Shown here one piece after another: positions 47,877-62,024 of a DNA stretch of 64,000 nt (positions are counted from its first letter, which is position 1; each line of letters begins with the position of its first letter). The position numbers and the translations under genes were made by a program. This DNA is from Thalassobacillus pellis (lineage in GTDB: Bacteria > Bacillota > Bacilli > Bacillales > Halobacillaceae), in assembly GCF_016908295.1 (NCBI RefSeq), contig NZ_JAFBDO010000001.1, forward strand, positions 1,116,001-1,180,000, given 5' to 3'. A model generated the notes under the pieces. The model was not told where the DNA came from, made no database searches, and saw nothing but the letters and a program-made list of their open reading frames with translations.

Positions 47877-49010
47877 ATGAAATTCATTATCCAGCGAGAT
47901 CAGTTGATGGACAGTGTCCAAAATGTAATGAAAGCCATATCTTCAAGAACGACAATTCCAATTCTGACCGGTATGAAATTAGAAGCGAGTGAACAAGGGG
48001 TCAAACTGACTGGAAGTGATTCAGATATTTCTATCGAATCTTTCATCCCTGCAGAAGAAGATGGCATTGTCCATGTCGAACAGATCGAACCAGGCAGCAT
48101 CGTCCTCCAGGCAAAGTATTTCCCGGATATCGTGCGGAAGCTTCCACAAAAGACGGTTGAAATAGAAACGGATGACCGCAGGAACGTAACAATTCGTTCC
48201 GGCAGTGCTGAATTTCATTTGAATGGCCAGGATGCAGAGGAATATCCACAATTGCCACAATTACATACAGAAGAAAGCTTCGAAATTCCAATCGATTTGT
48301 TGAAAAACCTGATCAGACAGACCGTATTCGCTGTTTCAACTTCAGAAACACGGCCAATTCTCACAGGTGTTAACGTAAAAATTGAGGATGGAGAACTGCA
48401 ATTTACAGCCACTGACAGTCATCGTCTTGCTTCACGAAAACTTCCTTTAGAATCAAACCTTACATTCGGAAGTGTGGTTATCCCTGGTAAAAGCCTTACT
48501 GAATTGAATAAAATTTTGGGAGATTCCGAGGAAAATATCGAAGTAAGCATTACGGATAACCAAGTATTATTCCGTACGAAGCATCTTTATTTTCTATCAC
48601 GGCTGCTTGATGGGAATTATCCGGAAACATCCCGCCTGATCCCTGATGAAAGCAAGACAATTGTTATCATCGATGCCAAAGAATTTTTACAGTCGATTGA
48701 CCGTGCATCTCTTCTTGCAAGGGAGAACCGTAACAATGTCGTTCGTCTGATTACCAAAGAAGATAACAGAGTAGAAATTAACGGGAACTCACCTGAAGTG
48801 GGAAATGTCGTGGAAGAAGTAAGTGCAGAATCGATAGAAGGGGAAGAGTTAAAAATTTCCTTCAGTGCCAAATACATGATGGACGCGTTAAAAGCACTCG
48901 GAACTGATCAGGTAAAAGTTGAATTTACCGGCGCCATGCGGCCATTTTTAATCCGTGCCATCGATAATGACCAAGTATTGCAGCTGATCTTGCCTGTACG
49001 GACATATTAA
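47877..49010 (+). CDS. dnaN: DNA polymerase III beta subunit (sliding clamp)
   Basis: A 377-residue clamp with the usual three repeated domains. It begins MKFIIQRDQLMDSVQNVMKA and ends in the partner-binding MRPFLIRAIDNDQVLQLILPVRTY-type strand. Dimers encircle DNA and tether polymerase. Strong AGGAGGA site. It has its own terminator after the stop. Confidence 0.97.
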   Translation: MKFIIQRDQLMDSVQNVMKAISSRTTIPILTGMKLEASEQGVKLTGSDSDISIESFIPAEEDGIVHVEQIEPGSIVLQAKYFPDIVRKLPQKTVEIETDDRRNVTIRSGSAEFHLNGQDAEEYPQLPQLHTEESFEIPIDLLKNLIRQTVFAVSTSETRPILTGVNVKIEDGELQFTATDSHRLASRKLPLESNLTFGSVVIPGKSLTELNKILGDSEENIEVSITDNQVLFRTKHLYFLSRLLDGNYPETSRLIPDESKTIVIIDAKEFLQSIDRASLLARENRNNVVRLITKEDNRVEINGNSPEVGNVVEEVSAESIEGEELKISFSAKYMMDALKALGTDQVKVEFTGAMRPFLIRAIDNDQVLQLILPVRTY

Positions 49011-49021
49011 ACGAAATCACT

Positions 49022-49075
49022 AAAAACGGAAGAGCGGCGTTATAAGCGATAATAGCGTCGGGCTCTTCCGTTTTT
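49022..49075 (+). terminator. Terminator of dnaA-dnaN
   Basis: The stem AAAAACGGAAGAGC with GCTCTTCCGTTTTT, also containing an inner CGGCGTTATAAGCG arm, lies 11 nt after dnaN. Confidence 0.85.
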
Positions 49076-49170
49076 GCTGTCCATGCGTCATAAAGTAGGC
49101 TCTCTTTTCTTTCAGGCATTTCTTTAGTAAAATAGATAGAAGGTCAAACTATATGAATTAGGGTGAGAAA

Positions 49171-49392
49171 ATGCACGATAAAATAGAAATTACTACAGAG
49201 TATATCCAGCTTGGCCAATTCCTTAAGCTTGCGAATGTAGTGGAATCGGGCGGAATGGTGAAATTGTTCCTTGCTGATTATGAGGTCTATGTGAATGATT
49301 CTCTTGAAAACCGCCGCGGACGAAAACTGTATCCCGGAGATCGGGTGGAAATTCCTGAGGCAGGTACCTTCGAGGTAATTAAAGAGAACTGA
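49171..49392 (+). CDS. yaaA: S4-domain protein YaaA
   Basis: A 73-residue RNA-binding protein of the YaaA/RlbA type, made of a single S4 domain (FLKLANVVESGGMVKLFLAD, then VNDSLENRRGRKLYPGD). Small S4 proteins of this kind bind rRNA. Always found between dnaN and recF in Bacillaceae. GGGTGAG site. Confidence 0.93.
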   Translation: MHDKIEITTEYIQLGQFLKLANVVESGGMVKLFLADYEVYVNDSLENRRGRKLYPGDRVEIPEAGTFEVIKEN

Positions 49393-49419
49393 TCGGTTAC
49401 TGGCAGAAAGGATATTGGC

Positions 49420-50538
49420 ATGCATATCAAAGAAATCAAGCTGCGTTCTTTTCGGAATTACAATCAAATTGAATTACAGTTTGACGATAAAATTAATGTC
49501 ATCATAGGAGAAAATGCCCAGGGGAAAACAAATCTTATGGAGGCTATCTACCTTTTAGCTTTTACGAAATCTCATCGGACGCCAAGAGACAAGGAACTTA
49601 TCCAATGGAGCCAAGAGTATGCTAAAATAGAAGGTAGTGTTATAAAAAGGAATCGTCGTTTTCCGCTTGAGATAATTTTGTCGAAAAAAGGAAAAAAAGC
49701 TAAACTCAATCATTTGGAACAGAAACGTCTCAGTGATTACATCGGGGCGTTGAATGTAGTTATGTTTGCACCTGAAGACTTGAACCTTGTGAAAGGTAGT
49801 CCTCAGGTGCGTCGTAGGTTTATTGACATGGAAATCGGTCAAATCCAGCCTGCATACATTTATCATCTTGCCCAGTATGTGAAGGTGCTGAAACAGCGGA
49901 ACCATCTGCTCAAGGACCTGCAGCGGCACCGACAGACGGACAAAACAATGCTTTATGTGCTGACCGACCAGCTGGTTGAGCATGCGGCAACTATCCTTGA
50001 GAGGCGCTTTAAATTCTTGAAGCTGCTCAGGAATTGGGCAGGCCCGATCCATAAAAGCATCAGCAGATCGCTTGAGACTTTGGAAATACACTATGAGGCA
50101 AGTGTACAAGTATCAGAAGATATGAAATTGGAAACAATAGTTAATAGATATCAAGAAAAGTACTCGGAAATAGAAGACAAGGAAATCGACCGTGGGACGA
50201 CATTGGCAGGCCCCCACCGCGATGATCTCCTCTTCCATGTCAACGAAAAGAACGTCCAGACCTACGGCTCACAAGGGCAGCAACGGACGACAGCCTTATC
50301 TCTGAAACTTGCAGAGATCGAATTGATTCACAATGAAGTGGGTGAATATCCAGTCCTGCTCCTGGATGATGTTTTGAGTGAACTGGATGACTACAGGCAG
50401 TCCCATTTGCTGCAGACTATCCAGGGAAAGGTCCAGACTTTTGTTTCAACCACGGGCATTGATGGAATCAATCATGAGGCAATGGCCGGGGCAGAGATTT
50501 TCCGTGTTGATAATGGCACAATCGAAACAGAGAAATGA
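49420..50538 (+). CDS. recF: DNA replication and repair protein RecF
   Basis: A 372-residue SMC-like ATPase that loads RecA on gapped DNA. Walker A is [19 protein letters not shown], the ABC signature [17 protein letters not shown] and Walker [13 protein letters not shown]. It has no coiled-coil of SMC length, as expected. It lies 27 nt after yaaA. Confidence 0.96.
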   Translation: MHIKEIKLRSFRNYNQIELQFDDKINVIIGENAQGKTNLMEAIYLLAFTKSHRTPRDKELIQWSQEYAKIEGSVIKRNRRFPLEIILSKKGKKAKLNHLEQKRLSDYIGALNVVMFAPEDLNLVKGSPQVRRRFIDMEIGQIQPAYIYHLAQYVKVLKQRNHLLKDLQRHRQTDKTMLYVLTDQLVEHAATILERRFKFLKLLRNWAGPIHKSISRSLETLEIHYEASVQVSEDMKLETIVNRYQEKYSEIEDKEIDRGTTLAGPHRDDLLFHVNEKNVQTYGSQGQQRTTALSLKLAEIELIHNEVGEYPVLLLDDVLSELDDYRQSHLLQTIQGKVQTFVSTTGIDGINHEAMAGAEIFRVDNGTIETEK

Positions 50539-50547
50539 GGTGGAAGG

Positions 50548-50841
50548 TTGTTCATTCATATTGGTGATGACCAGGTAATCCGCTCAAAGGATGTAGTAGC
50601 AATAATTGATCATAACTTAATATCGTCTTCATCCATCATCGAAGAGATGATTTTCAATCAGCGGAAGAATAAAAATGTGATCGAAAATCAGGCCCAAGAT
50701 GCCAAGGCAATTGTCATTACCCAGGATGAGATTTTTTTCAGTCCGTTATCTGTGATGACTTTGAAAAAACGTGCCAACATGATGGCTACTTTAAATAAAT
50801 TGGAAGATTTCTCAGAAAAAATCATCGACGAAGAAGCATGA
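50548..50841 (+). CDS. remB: RemB (YaaB), DUF370 family regulator
   Basis: A 97-residue protein beginning MFIHIGDDQVI. It belongs to the DUF370 family of ring-forming DNA-binding proteins. In B. subtilis the paralogue RemA activates biofilm matrix and osmoprotection genes, and RemB (YaaB) sits here between recF and gyrB. TTG start after GAGGTGG, 9 nt past recF. Confidence 0.88.
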   Translation: MFIHIGDDQVIRSKDVVAIIDHNLISSSSIIEEMIFNQRKNKNVIENQAQDAKAIVITQDEIFFSPLSVMTLKKRANMMATLNKLEDFSEKIIDEEA

Positions 50842-50921
50842 AATAACGTTGCTGCGATAGCAGTACAGGTTATGGATTTATTTTTCCAGGATGAGAACAT
50901 AAACTTCTGGAGGGAATGTAG

Positions 50922-52853
<1,932 letters not shown>

Positions 52854-53024
52854 TTCTATTAAAGGTCGGGCTAAGCTGAAACACATCTTCAACCAGCAGA
52901 TACAATAAACAATCACAAAAACAGTCCCACTTTACATGAGTCCGGGACTTTGATGGATGACAATACATGAAGGCTGCAGCAGATTTGCAGTCTTCCTTCC
53001 TCATCTGTGATAGGAGGTAATTTC

Positions 53025-55565
53025 ATGGTGGATCAACCAAATCGTCCACGCGTCCAGGAAGTAAATATCAGTCAGGAAATGCGGACATCATTTCTCGACT
53101 ATGCGATGAGTGTCATCGTAGCAAGGGCTTTGCCGGACGTCCGTGATGGACTAAAGCCTGTCCATCGCCGTATATTATATGCCATGCACGACCTTGGCAT
53201 GCATTCCGACAAGGCATATAAAAAGTCAGCCCGTATCGTCGGTGAGGTCATTGGTAAGTATCATCCCCACGGTGACTCGGCGGTTTATGACACGATGGTA
53301 CGTATGGCACAGGATTTCAACTATCGTTACATGCTTGTAGACGGGCATGGCAACTTCGGTTCTGTAGATGGTGACGCGGCTGCTGCCATGCGTTATACCG
53401 AAGCCCGGATGTCCAAGATTTCGATGGAAATTCTGCGTGATATCAATAAAGATACAATCGATTACACCGATAACTATGATGGGGCCGAAAAAGAACCAAT
53501 CGTACTCCCATCCCGTTTTCCAAACCTGCTTGTAAACGGTACATCCGGTATCGCGGTCGGTATGGCGACCAATATCCCGCCTCATCAGCTAGGCGAGGTC
53601 ATTGATGGCGTGCTTGCTGTAAGTAAGAATAAAGACATTACTATTCAGGAATTGATGGAAAACCATATTCATGGACCGGACCTTCCTACTGCCGGACAGA
53701 TTCTCGGTCTTAGTGGTATAAGGAAAGCCTATGAAACTGGTAAAGGCTCCATTACCATAAGGGCAAAAGTAGAAATCGAAGAACAGGCAAACGGTAAATC
53801 CCGTCTGATTGTTACCGAATTGCCTTACCAGGTCAATAAAGCGCGATTAGTGGAAAAAATCGCAGAGCTTGCCCGTGATAAGAAGATCGACGGTATTACC
53901 GATCTCCGTGATGAATCAGATCGTAACGGCATGAGGGTTGTCATCGAACTGCGTAAAGACGTCAACCCGAACGTACTTTTAAATAATTTATATAAACAAA
54001 CAGCCTTACAGACGTCCTTCGGGATCAATATGCTGGCATTGGTTGGCGGACAGCCGAAAGTGCTTAATCTGAAACAATGTCTGGAGCATTATCTGGATCA
54101 TCAGAAAGTAGTCATCAAACGCCGCACAGCTTATGAACTCCGAAAAGCAGAAGCCCGGGCTCATATTCTGGAAGGTTTGCGGATTGCTCTGGATCATCTT
54201 GACGAAGTGATCAAACTGATTCGTGAATCACAGACGACCGAGATTGCGCGCGAAGGCTTGATGACACGTTTTGAGCTGTCAGAAAAGCAGGCTCAGGCGA
54301 TTTTAGATATGCGTCTGCAGCGTCTGACCGGTTTAGAACGGGAAAAAATTGAAGAGGAATATAAGGGATTGGTTGATTTAATAGCCGAACTGAAAGCGAT
54401 TCTCGCCGATGAAGAAAAAGTATTGGAAATCATCCGTGAGGAATTGACCGAAATCAAGGAACGTTTCAATGATGAGCGACGTACAGAAATTGTCGTCGGA
54501 GGCACAGACTTTATTGAAGATGAAGATTTGATTCCTGTCGAAACAATTATCGTGACGCTTACCCATCAAGGGTATATCAAACGACTTCCTGCATCCACGT
54601 ACCGAACGCAGCGACGCGGCGGGCGCGGTGTCCAGGGTATGGGGACCCATGAAGATGATTTCGTGGAACACCTATTATCCACATCGACGCATAATACGTT
54701 ACTTTTCTTTACGAATAAAGGGAAGGTATACAAAGCGAAGGGCTATGAGGTGCCGGAGTTCAGCCGGACAGCAAAAGGAATTCCGATCATCAACATGCTT
54801 GAAATCGAACGGGATGAATGGATCAATGCCGTCATCGCCGTAGAAGATTTCGTGGATGACTGGTATTTCTTCTTCACGACTAGAAAAGGTGTCTCCAAGC
54901 GGACTTCTATATCCCAGTTTGCCAATATCCGAAAAGGCGGTCTGATTGCTCTTAATCTCCGCGAAGAGGATGAATTGATTTCTGTCCGTCTGACTAATGG
55001 CGAAAAGGATATCATGATCGGCACGAATAACGGTATGCTGATCCGTTTCAATGAGGACCAAGTCCGGACAATGGGCCGGACAGCAGCTGGAGTCAAGGGG
55101 ATCTCCCTCCGTGAAGGAGATGAGGTGGTTTCGATGGAAATCATCGAAAATGACCTGGAAGTCCTTACTGTGACTGATAAAGGCTTCGGTAAACGAACGC
55201 CAGCATCAGAATACAGAATCACCAATCGTGGCGGTAAAGGAATTTTGACTTGTAACCTGACAGAAAGAAATGGCAAGGTTGTCGCAGTGAAGGCTGTGAC
55301 CGGAGATGAAGATGTCATGATCATCACAGCAAGTGGTGTGTTGATCCGGATGCCGATCGAAGGTATTTCAGAAACTGGCCGTAACACACAAGGGGTCCGT
55401 CTTATCCGACTACAGGAAGAAGAAGCTGTTGCTACAGTAGCAGTACTCGAACCTGAAGAGGAAGAAGAAATAGAGGAAATGGAAGCAGCAGTTGAAGCAG
55501 CAGATGAAGTGATTGAAGAAAACGTGGAAACTGAATCTGAGGACACAGAAACCGAAGATGAGTAG
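53025..55565 (+). CDS. gyrA: DNA gyrase subunit A
   Basis: An 846-residue breakage-reunion subunit. The catalytic Tyr is in [13 protein letters not shown]. The quinolone-determining region reads [18 protein letters not shown], with the wild-type Ser retained. A GyrA box ([10 protein letters not shown]) marks the C-terminal beta-pinwheel, so it is gyrase, not topoisomerase IV. The last ~45 residues form a strongly acidic tail ([19 protein letters not shown]-type). ATG at 53025 after ATAGGAGG. Confidence 0.97.
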   Translation: MVDQPNRPRVQEVNISQEMRTSFLDYAMSVIVARALPDVRDGLKPVHRRILYAMHDLGMHSDKAYKKSARIVGEVIGKYHPHGDSAVYDTMVRMAQDFNYRYMLVDGHGNFGSVDGDAAAAMRYTEARMSKISMEILRDINKDTIDYTDNYDGAEKEPIVLPSRFPNLLVNGTSGIAVGMATNIPPHQLGEVIDGVLAVSKNKDITIQELMENHIHGPDLPTAGQILGLSGIRKAYETGKGSITIRAKVEIEEQANGKSRLIVTELPYQVNKARLVEKIAELARDKKIDGITDLRDESDRNGMRVVIELRKDVNPNVLLNNLYKQTALQTSFGINMLALVGGQPKVLNLKQCLEHYLDHQKVVIKRRTAYELRKAEARAHILEGLRIALDHLDEVIKLIRESQTTEIAREGLMTRFELSEKQAQAILDMRLQRLTGLEREKIEEEYKGLVDLIAELKAILADEEKVLEIIREELTEIKERFNDERRTEIVVGGTDFIEDEDLIPVETIIVTLTHQGYIKRLPASTYRTQRRGGRGVQGMGTHEDDFVEHLLSTSTHNTLLFFTNKGKVYKAKGYEVPEFSRTAKGIPIINMLEIERDEWINAVIAVEDFVDDWYFFFTTRKGVSKRTSISQFANIRKGGLIALNLREEDELISVRLTNGEKDIMIGTNNGMLIRFNEDQVRTMGRTAAGVKGISLREGDEVVSMEIIENDLEVLTVTDKGFGKRTPASEYRITNRGGKGILTCNLTERNGKVVAVKAVTGDEDVMIITASGVLIRMPIEGISETGRNTQGVRLIRLQEEEAVATVAVLEPEEEEEIEEMEAAVEAADEVIEENVETESEDTETEDE

Positions 55566-55592
55566 AACAACTGGATAGAGTTACAGCAGAAT

Positions 55593-55638
55593 GGCTGTCC
55601 CATAGCAGTGCCCCGTCACGTTATGGGGCAGCCTTTTC
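55593..55638 (+). terminator. Terminator of gyrA
   Basis: The stem GGCTGTCCCATA with TATGGGGCAGCC is followed by TTTTCT, 27 nt after the gyrA stop. Confidence 0.75.
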
Positions 55639-55643
55639 TGACA

Positions 55644-55733
55644 CTTTAAGAAAGTTTAACTTTGTTAAAGGATTAAAGTATAAGCAAAACTAAGGCTTTC
55701 GCGATAAGTACTTGGCGAAAATCCGAGTTTTTC
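55644..55733. repeat. Dispersed palindromic repeat T, copy 3 (full length, inverted)
   Basis: The core CTTTAAGAAAGT-TTA-ACTTTGTTAAAG is at 55644-55670. The flank to about 55733 (AAAACTAAGGCTTTCGCG, then CTTGGCGAAAATC) is the reverse complement of the flank of copy 2. It lies between the gyrA terminator and the HD-GYP gene. Confidence 0.75.
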
Positions 55734-55843
55734 CAATTGTTATTAATGATTAAGATGGAGTGGGATTTGAAATATTTGAGAGTCCTTTTTATCAGTTGAA
55801 ACAGACTGAATTCCCATCCATCAAATATAAAGGGGGAGTACAG

Positions 55844-56929
55844 GTGCGGGTACATCCAACGCAAATCATACCAGGCTGCATCATTACCAGGGATGTGATC
55901 GGCAAGACTAATCGTCCGTTGGTTCCGAAAAACACCGTTGTCCAGGATATACATATCAAAGTGCTTCAAAAATTCATGGTACCGCATGTGGAAGTCGGAC
56001 CTAAGCTATCATCAGGAGATCCATTCTTTCCTGAATATCCAATGGAAGAGGCAGAAACAGCTCAAAAAGCGGAGATGGTAACGGAGGTCTCTTTTACAGA
56101 AAAATACCTGCAAGCAGTAAAAGATTACCGAAAATGGTTTAACAACTGGCAGGGAGGAGCCCCTGTCGATATCCAGCAAATACGGGATAGGATTATGCCC
56201 TTACTGGAATTTGCGAAGGGGTCAAAAAAAGATATTTTCCAGCTCCATCACTTTTCAACAAAAAATGATTATCTCTTCCATCACAGCGTAGCAGTTTCCG
56301 TGATTGCTGCATTTTTAGGAGAAAAACTGAAGCTGAGCCACGGGGCGTGTATCCAGCTCGGGCTAGCAGGACTGTTAAGTGATTGTGGAATGGCAAAAGT
56401 GGACAAGCGACTGCACTTTAAACAGGAACCCCTTTCAGAAGAAGAATATAAAGAAGTGAAAAGACACCCCACTTATTCCTACCGGATGATAGAAAATACA
56501 ACAGCATTGAGCCATGGGGCTAAGCTTGGGATACTCCAGCATCATGAACGTTTAGACGGTAGCGGGTATCCCCTTGGTTCGAAAGGGAAGAAAATCCATC
56601 AATTCGCGAAAATCATTGCGGTGAGCGACATGTATCATGCCATGACTTCTGAACGCCCCTACCGTAAAAAGCAGTCTCCCTTCAAAGTGCTCGAAGAAAT
56701 GATCCAGGCGCAGTTTGGACAGTTCGAACTAACTGTTGTCCAAATGTTTATCGACAGCATGACCAACTATTCGACTGGAACAAAAGTGAAGCTATCTGAC
56801 GGTCAGACAGCTGAAATCATTTTCGTCGAATCGGCCCAGCCGACAAGGCCGATGGTCAGGCTGGAAAATAATGATATTATTCAATTGAAAGAATTCCAGG
56901 ATATCTTCATTGAGGAAATACTGGATTGA
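55844..56929 (+). CDS. HD-GYP domain protein with degenerate HD motif
   Basis: A 361-residue protein with an N-terminal region of about 150 residues, then an HD-GYP-type domain. The second half is well conserved (HHERLDGSGYPLG, AVSDMYHAMTSERPYR). Where active enzymes have HDIGK it reads SDCGMAK, losing the metal-binding His. By family knowledge HD-GYP proteins hydrolyse c-di-GMP; activity here is doubtful and a binding role is possible. The likely start is GTG at 55844, after AAGGGGGAG; an earlier GTG at 55760 has a weaker site. It lies between gyrA and yaaC. Confidence 0.85.
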   Translation: MRVHPTQIIPGCIITRDVIGKTNRPLVPKNTVVQDIHIKVLQKFMVPHVEVGPKLSSGDPFFPEYPMEEAETAQKAEMVTEVSFTEKYLQAVKDYRKWFNNWQGGAPVDIQQIRDRIMPLLEFAKGSKKDIFQLHHFSTKNDYLFHHSVAVSVIAAFLGEKLKLSHGACIQLGLAGLLSDCGMAKVDKRLHFKQEPLSEEEYKEVKRHPTYSYRMIENTTALSHGAKLGILQHHERLDGSGYPLGSKGKKIHQFAKIIAVSDMYHAMTSERPYRKKQSPFKVLEEMIQAQFGQFELTVVQMFIDSMTNYSTGTKVKLSDGQTAEIIFVESAQPTRPMVRLENNDIIQLKEFQDIFIEEILD

Positions 56930-56935
56930 TAAGAT

Positions 56936-56968
56936 GGGCTGTTCCTATGGAGCGGCCTTATTTTTTTG
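56936..56968 (+). terminator. Terminator of the HD-GYP gene
   Basis: The stem GGCTGTTCC-TAT-GGAGCGGCC (two G-U pairs) is followed by TTATTTTTTT. Confidence 0.8.
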
Positions 56969-56971
56969 CCT

Positions 56972-57928
56972 TTAAGATCCTGCATTGTTTTCCGATTGTA
57001 GCCAGGCTGCTATCATCTTTTCCATTTTGGCAGCTGTCACTTCCATGAAGGCAAGTACAAATGAGTAATCCTCAGTGTCTCGAATTTGGTGCAGATCCAT
57101 CCACCATTCGACTTCATAGCGGCAAATCATACTCAAATTATAAAGGACGATATAATGGATCATCACTTCAGGGAGATGGTCCATTGCATCTCTGGATAAT
57201 GAAGTATAAAAATGATGGGAAGTACTTGAGAAATAGAATGGATGGGACAAATAGGGAACTAATGGTTCTTGCAAAGCTATTTTAACCTTGCCATCCTCCA
57301 GCGCCCAATTGGAAAAATTATAACGGGAGAATCGCTGTTTCAATTTCCGTTCTGTAAGAGAGTGACCATCAAGCGCTTTCAGGGGAAGCTCGACTGCAGT
57401 ATCACCGGCCGCCAGCATTTCCAATAAGGGAATGCTCCCTTTCCAATGATAGATAGGAGACATTTCCGGTATCAATCGCAGCAGCTGGTCCATGTTCGTT
57501 TTATCATTTTGAAAAGGAGAGCAGTTGAATAGAGTGGAACAGGCATAGGCGAATAAGCCATTTGGCTGGATTTTCACTTCATCCTGGAGAAAGGAATAAT
57601 TCTGCTTTTTCTTTTTTCTTGTCGTCAACCCGTGAGCCAATACTTTAGTGGATGGGGGATAATCCGGATCCCTGACGAGCAGGCAGGCTTTCAACAAGTG
57701 TCCAAGTCCGTAGAATAATAGCACTGGCTGTAAGGTGGCAGGAGAGTTTCGGCCGGCAGCAAGGAAAGTCTTGCCGTGTTCTAAGAAATAGCAGAAACGG
57801 TCGCTATTTTTATAAGCTTTATGACTCGCTTGTTCCTTCCCCTGTCTTTCATAGCTGCCAGCAAGAAATTTCCGGGCATTCGGAACAGCCTGTAAATATG
57901 TTAGAAAAGACTGATTATTCTGTCTCAA
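56972..57928 (-). CDS. yaaC: YaaC family protein
   Basis: A protein of about 318 residues belonging to the YaaC family, conserved between gyrA and guaB in Bacillaceae and read against its neighbours. It has ARKFLAGSYERQGK near the N-terminus and FYGLGHLLKACLLVRDPDYPPS near 65. No signal or membrane segment is seen; function is unknown. The TTG at 57928, 7 nt after AGAGGGG, is the likely start; upstream in-frame codons to 58018 lack a site. It is the only leftward gene right of the origin, so it faces oncoming replication. Confidence 0.85.
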   Translation of the reverse strand: MRQNNQSFLTYLQAVPNARKFLAGSYERQGKEQASHKAYKNSDRFCYFLEHGKTFLAAGRNSPATLQPVLLFYGLGHLLKACLLVRDPDYPPSTKVLAHGLTTRKKKKQNYSFLQDEVKIQPNGLFAYACSTLFNCSPFQNDKTNMDQLLRLIPEMSPIYHWKGSIPLLEMLAAGDTAVELPLKALDGHSLTERKLKQRFSRYNFSNWALEDGKVKIALQEPLVPYLSHPFYFSSTSHHFYTSLSRDAMDHLPEVMIHYIVLYNLSMICRYEVEWWMDLHQIRDTEDYSFVLAFMEVTAAKMEKMIAAWLQSENNAGS

Positions 57929-58050
57929 AACACTTTCCCCTCTCACAACGGAATGCTCCCGTTCATCCATGATTTTACGGTTGAAAAAGCCGGATTGTTG
58001 GCGTATTGTAAATAACAATAAGAAGTTATGTCAGTCATTGCTACCACTAG

Positions 58051-59574
<1,524 letters not shown>

Positions 59575-59589
59575 CCTAGATAATTTATA

Positions 59590-59622
59590 GTAGACAGGGA
59601 CTTTTCCCTGTCTATTTTTTTA
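59590..59622 (+). terminator. Terminator of guaB
   Basis: The stem TAGACAGGGA-CTTT-TCCCTGTCTA is followed by seven T residues, 16 nt after the stop. Confidence 0.9.
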
Positions 59623-59680
59623 TGTAAACCTGTGATAAAATAACAAAGATGCAAAAAATATACCGTGGAGGTCGAGTAAG

Positions 59681-61012
59681 TTGAAATTTAAGTTTAAAAC
59701 ATCATGTGCAGTCATCCTGGCTATCATGATCACATTGATAGGATTTGTCCAACCTGACACTACATATGCACAAGTAGATATAGAGGCGAAATCCGCCATT
59801 TTAGTAGATTTCAATACTGGACAAATTCTATTTGAAAAGGAAGCAGATTTGACGCTGCCTCCGGCCAGTATGACAAAGATGATGACAGAATATTTAGTTT
59901 TGGAAGCGATCGAGGAAGGTAAAATTTCCTGGGATACGACTACGCAAGTCAGCGATTATGCCTATTCTATTTCGGCTAATAGTAATTTTTCAGGGGTCGG
60001 ATTGACGCAGAGCCAGGATTATACGGTGCGCGAATTGTATGAAGCAATGGCAATCAATTCCGATAATGGTACGACTATTGCCTTGGCTGAGCTTGTTGCT
60101 GGATCGGAAGGCGAATTTGTTAAAATGATGAATGCAAAAGCGAAGGAAATGGGTCTTCCTGATTACAAATTTGTCAATTCAACCGGATTGCCTAATAGTT
60201 TACTAGGAGAAAATCACCCGGAAGGTACGGAGCCCGATGCAGAAAATCTGCTTTCAGCGAGATCAGCTGCACTTCTTGCTTATAACCTCATAAAAGATTA
60301 CCCGGAAGCAATGGACTTTTCAAGTATTACGAAGACAGAATTTGACGGACAGGAAATCATCAACTGGAACTGGATGCTCCCTGACATGCCTGGATACTTG
60401 TCCCAATTCGGCTATAAAGGCATGGACGGAATGAAGACGGGCTATACAGAACTTGCCGGGAACTGTTTCACAGGGACTGCAGAACGTGACGGACGCCGTC
60501 TAATTTCTGTAATTATGAAGGCTGACAGCCGTGCGTCCCGTTTTGAACAAACACGTCAATTACTGGATTATGGTTTTAACCAATTTGAAATTAAAGAAAT
60601 GTACCCTGCAGGTCATCAGCTTAAAGAAAAAGCAGCACTGCCTGTTACAAAAGGTAAGGAAGAGCAGGTAGCAGTCGAAACAGGTGCTGTTCTTAAAACC
60701 GTTGTAAAAAGCGGGGAAGAAGAAAATTATAAGTTGAAATACACCTACGATGAAAAGCAACTGAACAAAGATGATCAATTGACCGCGCCGGTAGAAAAAG
60801 GAGCAAAAGTTGGTACAGCCACGCTTGTTCATACTGGAGGAAAAGAACTTGGAAACATTGTTCCTGATGAAAAGGGCAGCCAGAGTGTAGCAGTGGTTAC
60901 CTCTTCTGCTGTAGAAAAATCCAATTGGTTCATGTTGTCAGTCGGGGCCGTCGGTGACTTTTTCGGGGATATTTTTAACGGTGCAGTAGATACTGTTACA
61001 GGATGGTTTTAA
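59681..61012 (+). CDS. dacA: D-alanyl-D-alanine carboxypeptidase (PBP5)
   Basis: A 443-residue penicillin-binding protein. A signal peptide (about 1-30, ending TTYA) is followed by the transpeptidase fold: S63 and K66 in the SxxK motif ASMTKMM, SDN in NSDNGTT, and the KTG box in GMKTGYTE. The C-terminal PBP5 domain ends in an amphipathic helix that holds it to the membrane. It trims the terminal D-Ala of the pentapeptide. TTG start, 8 nt after GGAGG. Confidence 0.96.
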   Translation: MKFKFKTSCAVILAIMITLIGFVQPDTTYAQVDIEAKSAILVDFNTGQILFEKEADLTLPPASMTKMMTEYLVLEAIEEGKISWDTTTQVSDYAYSISANSNFSGVGLTQSQDYTVRELYEAMAINSDNGTTIALAELVAGSEGEFVKMMNAKAKEMGLPDYKFVNSTGLPNSLLGENHPEGTEPDAENLLSARSAALLAYNLIKDYPEAMDFSSITKTEFDGQEIINWNWMLPDMPGYLSQFGYKGMDGMKTGYTELAGNCFTGTAERDGRRLISVIMKADSRASRFEQTRQLLDYGFNQFEIKEMYPAGHQLKEKAALPVTKGKEEQVAVETGAVLKTVVKSGEEENYKLKYTYDEKQLNKDDQLTAPVEKGAKVGTATLVHTGGKELGNIVPDEKGSQSVAVVTSSAVEKSNWFMLSVGAVGDFFGDIFNGAVDTVTGWF

Positions 61013-61123
61013 TCCCGATTTCATGAGTAGGAATTTGGATAAAGATACGTTATAATTGTCAAGTAGACTGAAATTCAAATTTTTAGTAAAAATATATAAC
61101 ACAGGGAAATAGGAGGAGACATC

Positions 61124-62008
61124 ATGTCAAGATTAGGTACGGACAGAGTAAAACGCGGAATGGCAGAAATGCAAAAAGGTGGCGTCATCATGGACGTCGT
61201 AAACGCCGAGCAGGCAAAAATAGCAGAGGAAGCGGGCGCTGTAGCAGTTATGGCCCTTGAACGTGTTCCATCAGATATCCGTGCAGCAGGCGGAGTGGCA
61301 CGTATGGCAGATCCGACTATTACTGAAGAAGTATTGAACGCCGTTTCCATTCCTGTAATGGCAAAAGCACGTATCGGCCATATCGTGGAAGCACGTGTGC
61401 TTGAGGCTATGGGCGTTGATTATATTGATGAGAGTGAAGTATTGACCCCAGCTGACGATATTTACCATATCAACAAGCGGGACTTTACCGTTCCATTTGT
61501 ATGCGGATGCCGTGATCTTGGAGAAGCGACCCGTCGTATTGGAGAAGGTGCTTCCATGCTCCGTACTAAAGGGGAACCAGGCACAGGAAACATTGTGGAA
61601 GCCGTGAATCATATCCGTAAAGTTCAATCTCAAATCAGCCACCTTCGCAGTTTATCAGAGGATGAGGTAATGGTTTATGCCAAAGAAAACGGAGCGCCAT
61701 TTGAAATCTTACTGCAAATTCGTGAAGAAGGCCGCTTGCCAGTTGTAAACTTTGCTGCCGGCGGTGTAGCTACACCATCAGACGCAGCACTGATGATGCA
61801 GCTTGGAGCAGACGGCGTATTTGTTGGATCCGGTATCTTCAAATCTGATAACCCAGAAAAATTCGCCCGTGCGATTGTCGAAGCGACAACACATTATGAA
61901 GACTACAAGCTTATTGGGGAACTTTCCAAAGGTCTTGGCACAGCGATGACTGGCATTGAAATGTCCACATTGACGCCAGCTGACCGTATGGCCGACCGCA
62001 GCCAATAA
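61124..62008 (+). CDS. pdxS: Pyridoxal 5'-phosphate synthase, PdxS
   Basis: A 294-residue TIM-barrel synthase. The catalytic Lys81 is in VMAKARIGH and Lys149 in [10 protein letters not shown]. It makes PLP from ribose 5-phosphate, glyceraldehyde 3-phosphate and ammonia from PdxT in a 12+12 complex. GGAGGAG site. Operon pdxS-pdxT, 16 nt apart. Confidence 0.97.
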   Translation: MSRLGTDRVKRGMAEMQKGGVIMDVVNAEQAKIAEEAGAVAVMALERVPSDIRAAGGVARMADPTITEEVLNAVSIPVMAKARIGHIVEARVLEAMGVDYIDESEVLTPADDIYHINKRDFTVPFVCGCRDLGEATRRIGEGASMLRTKGEPGTGNIVEAVNHIRKVQSQISHLRSLSEDEVMVYAKENGAPFEILLQIREEGRLPVVNFAAGGVATPSDAALMMQLGADGVFVGSGIFKSDNPEKFARAIVEATTHYEDYKLIGELSKGLGTAMTGIEMSTLTPADRMADRSQ

Positions 62009-62024
62009 AAAGGAGACATGCATC

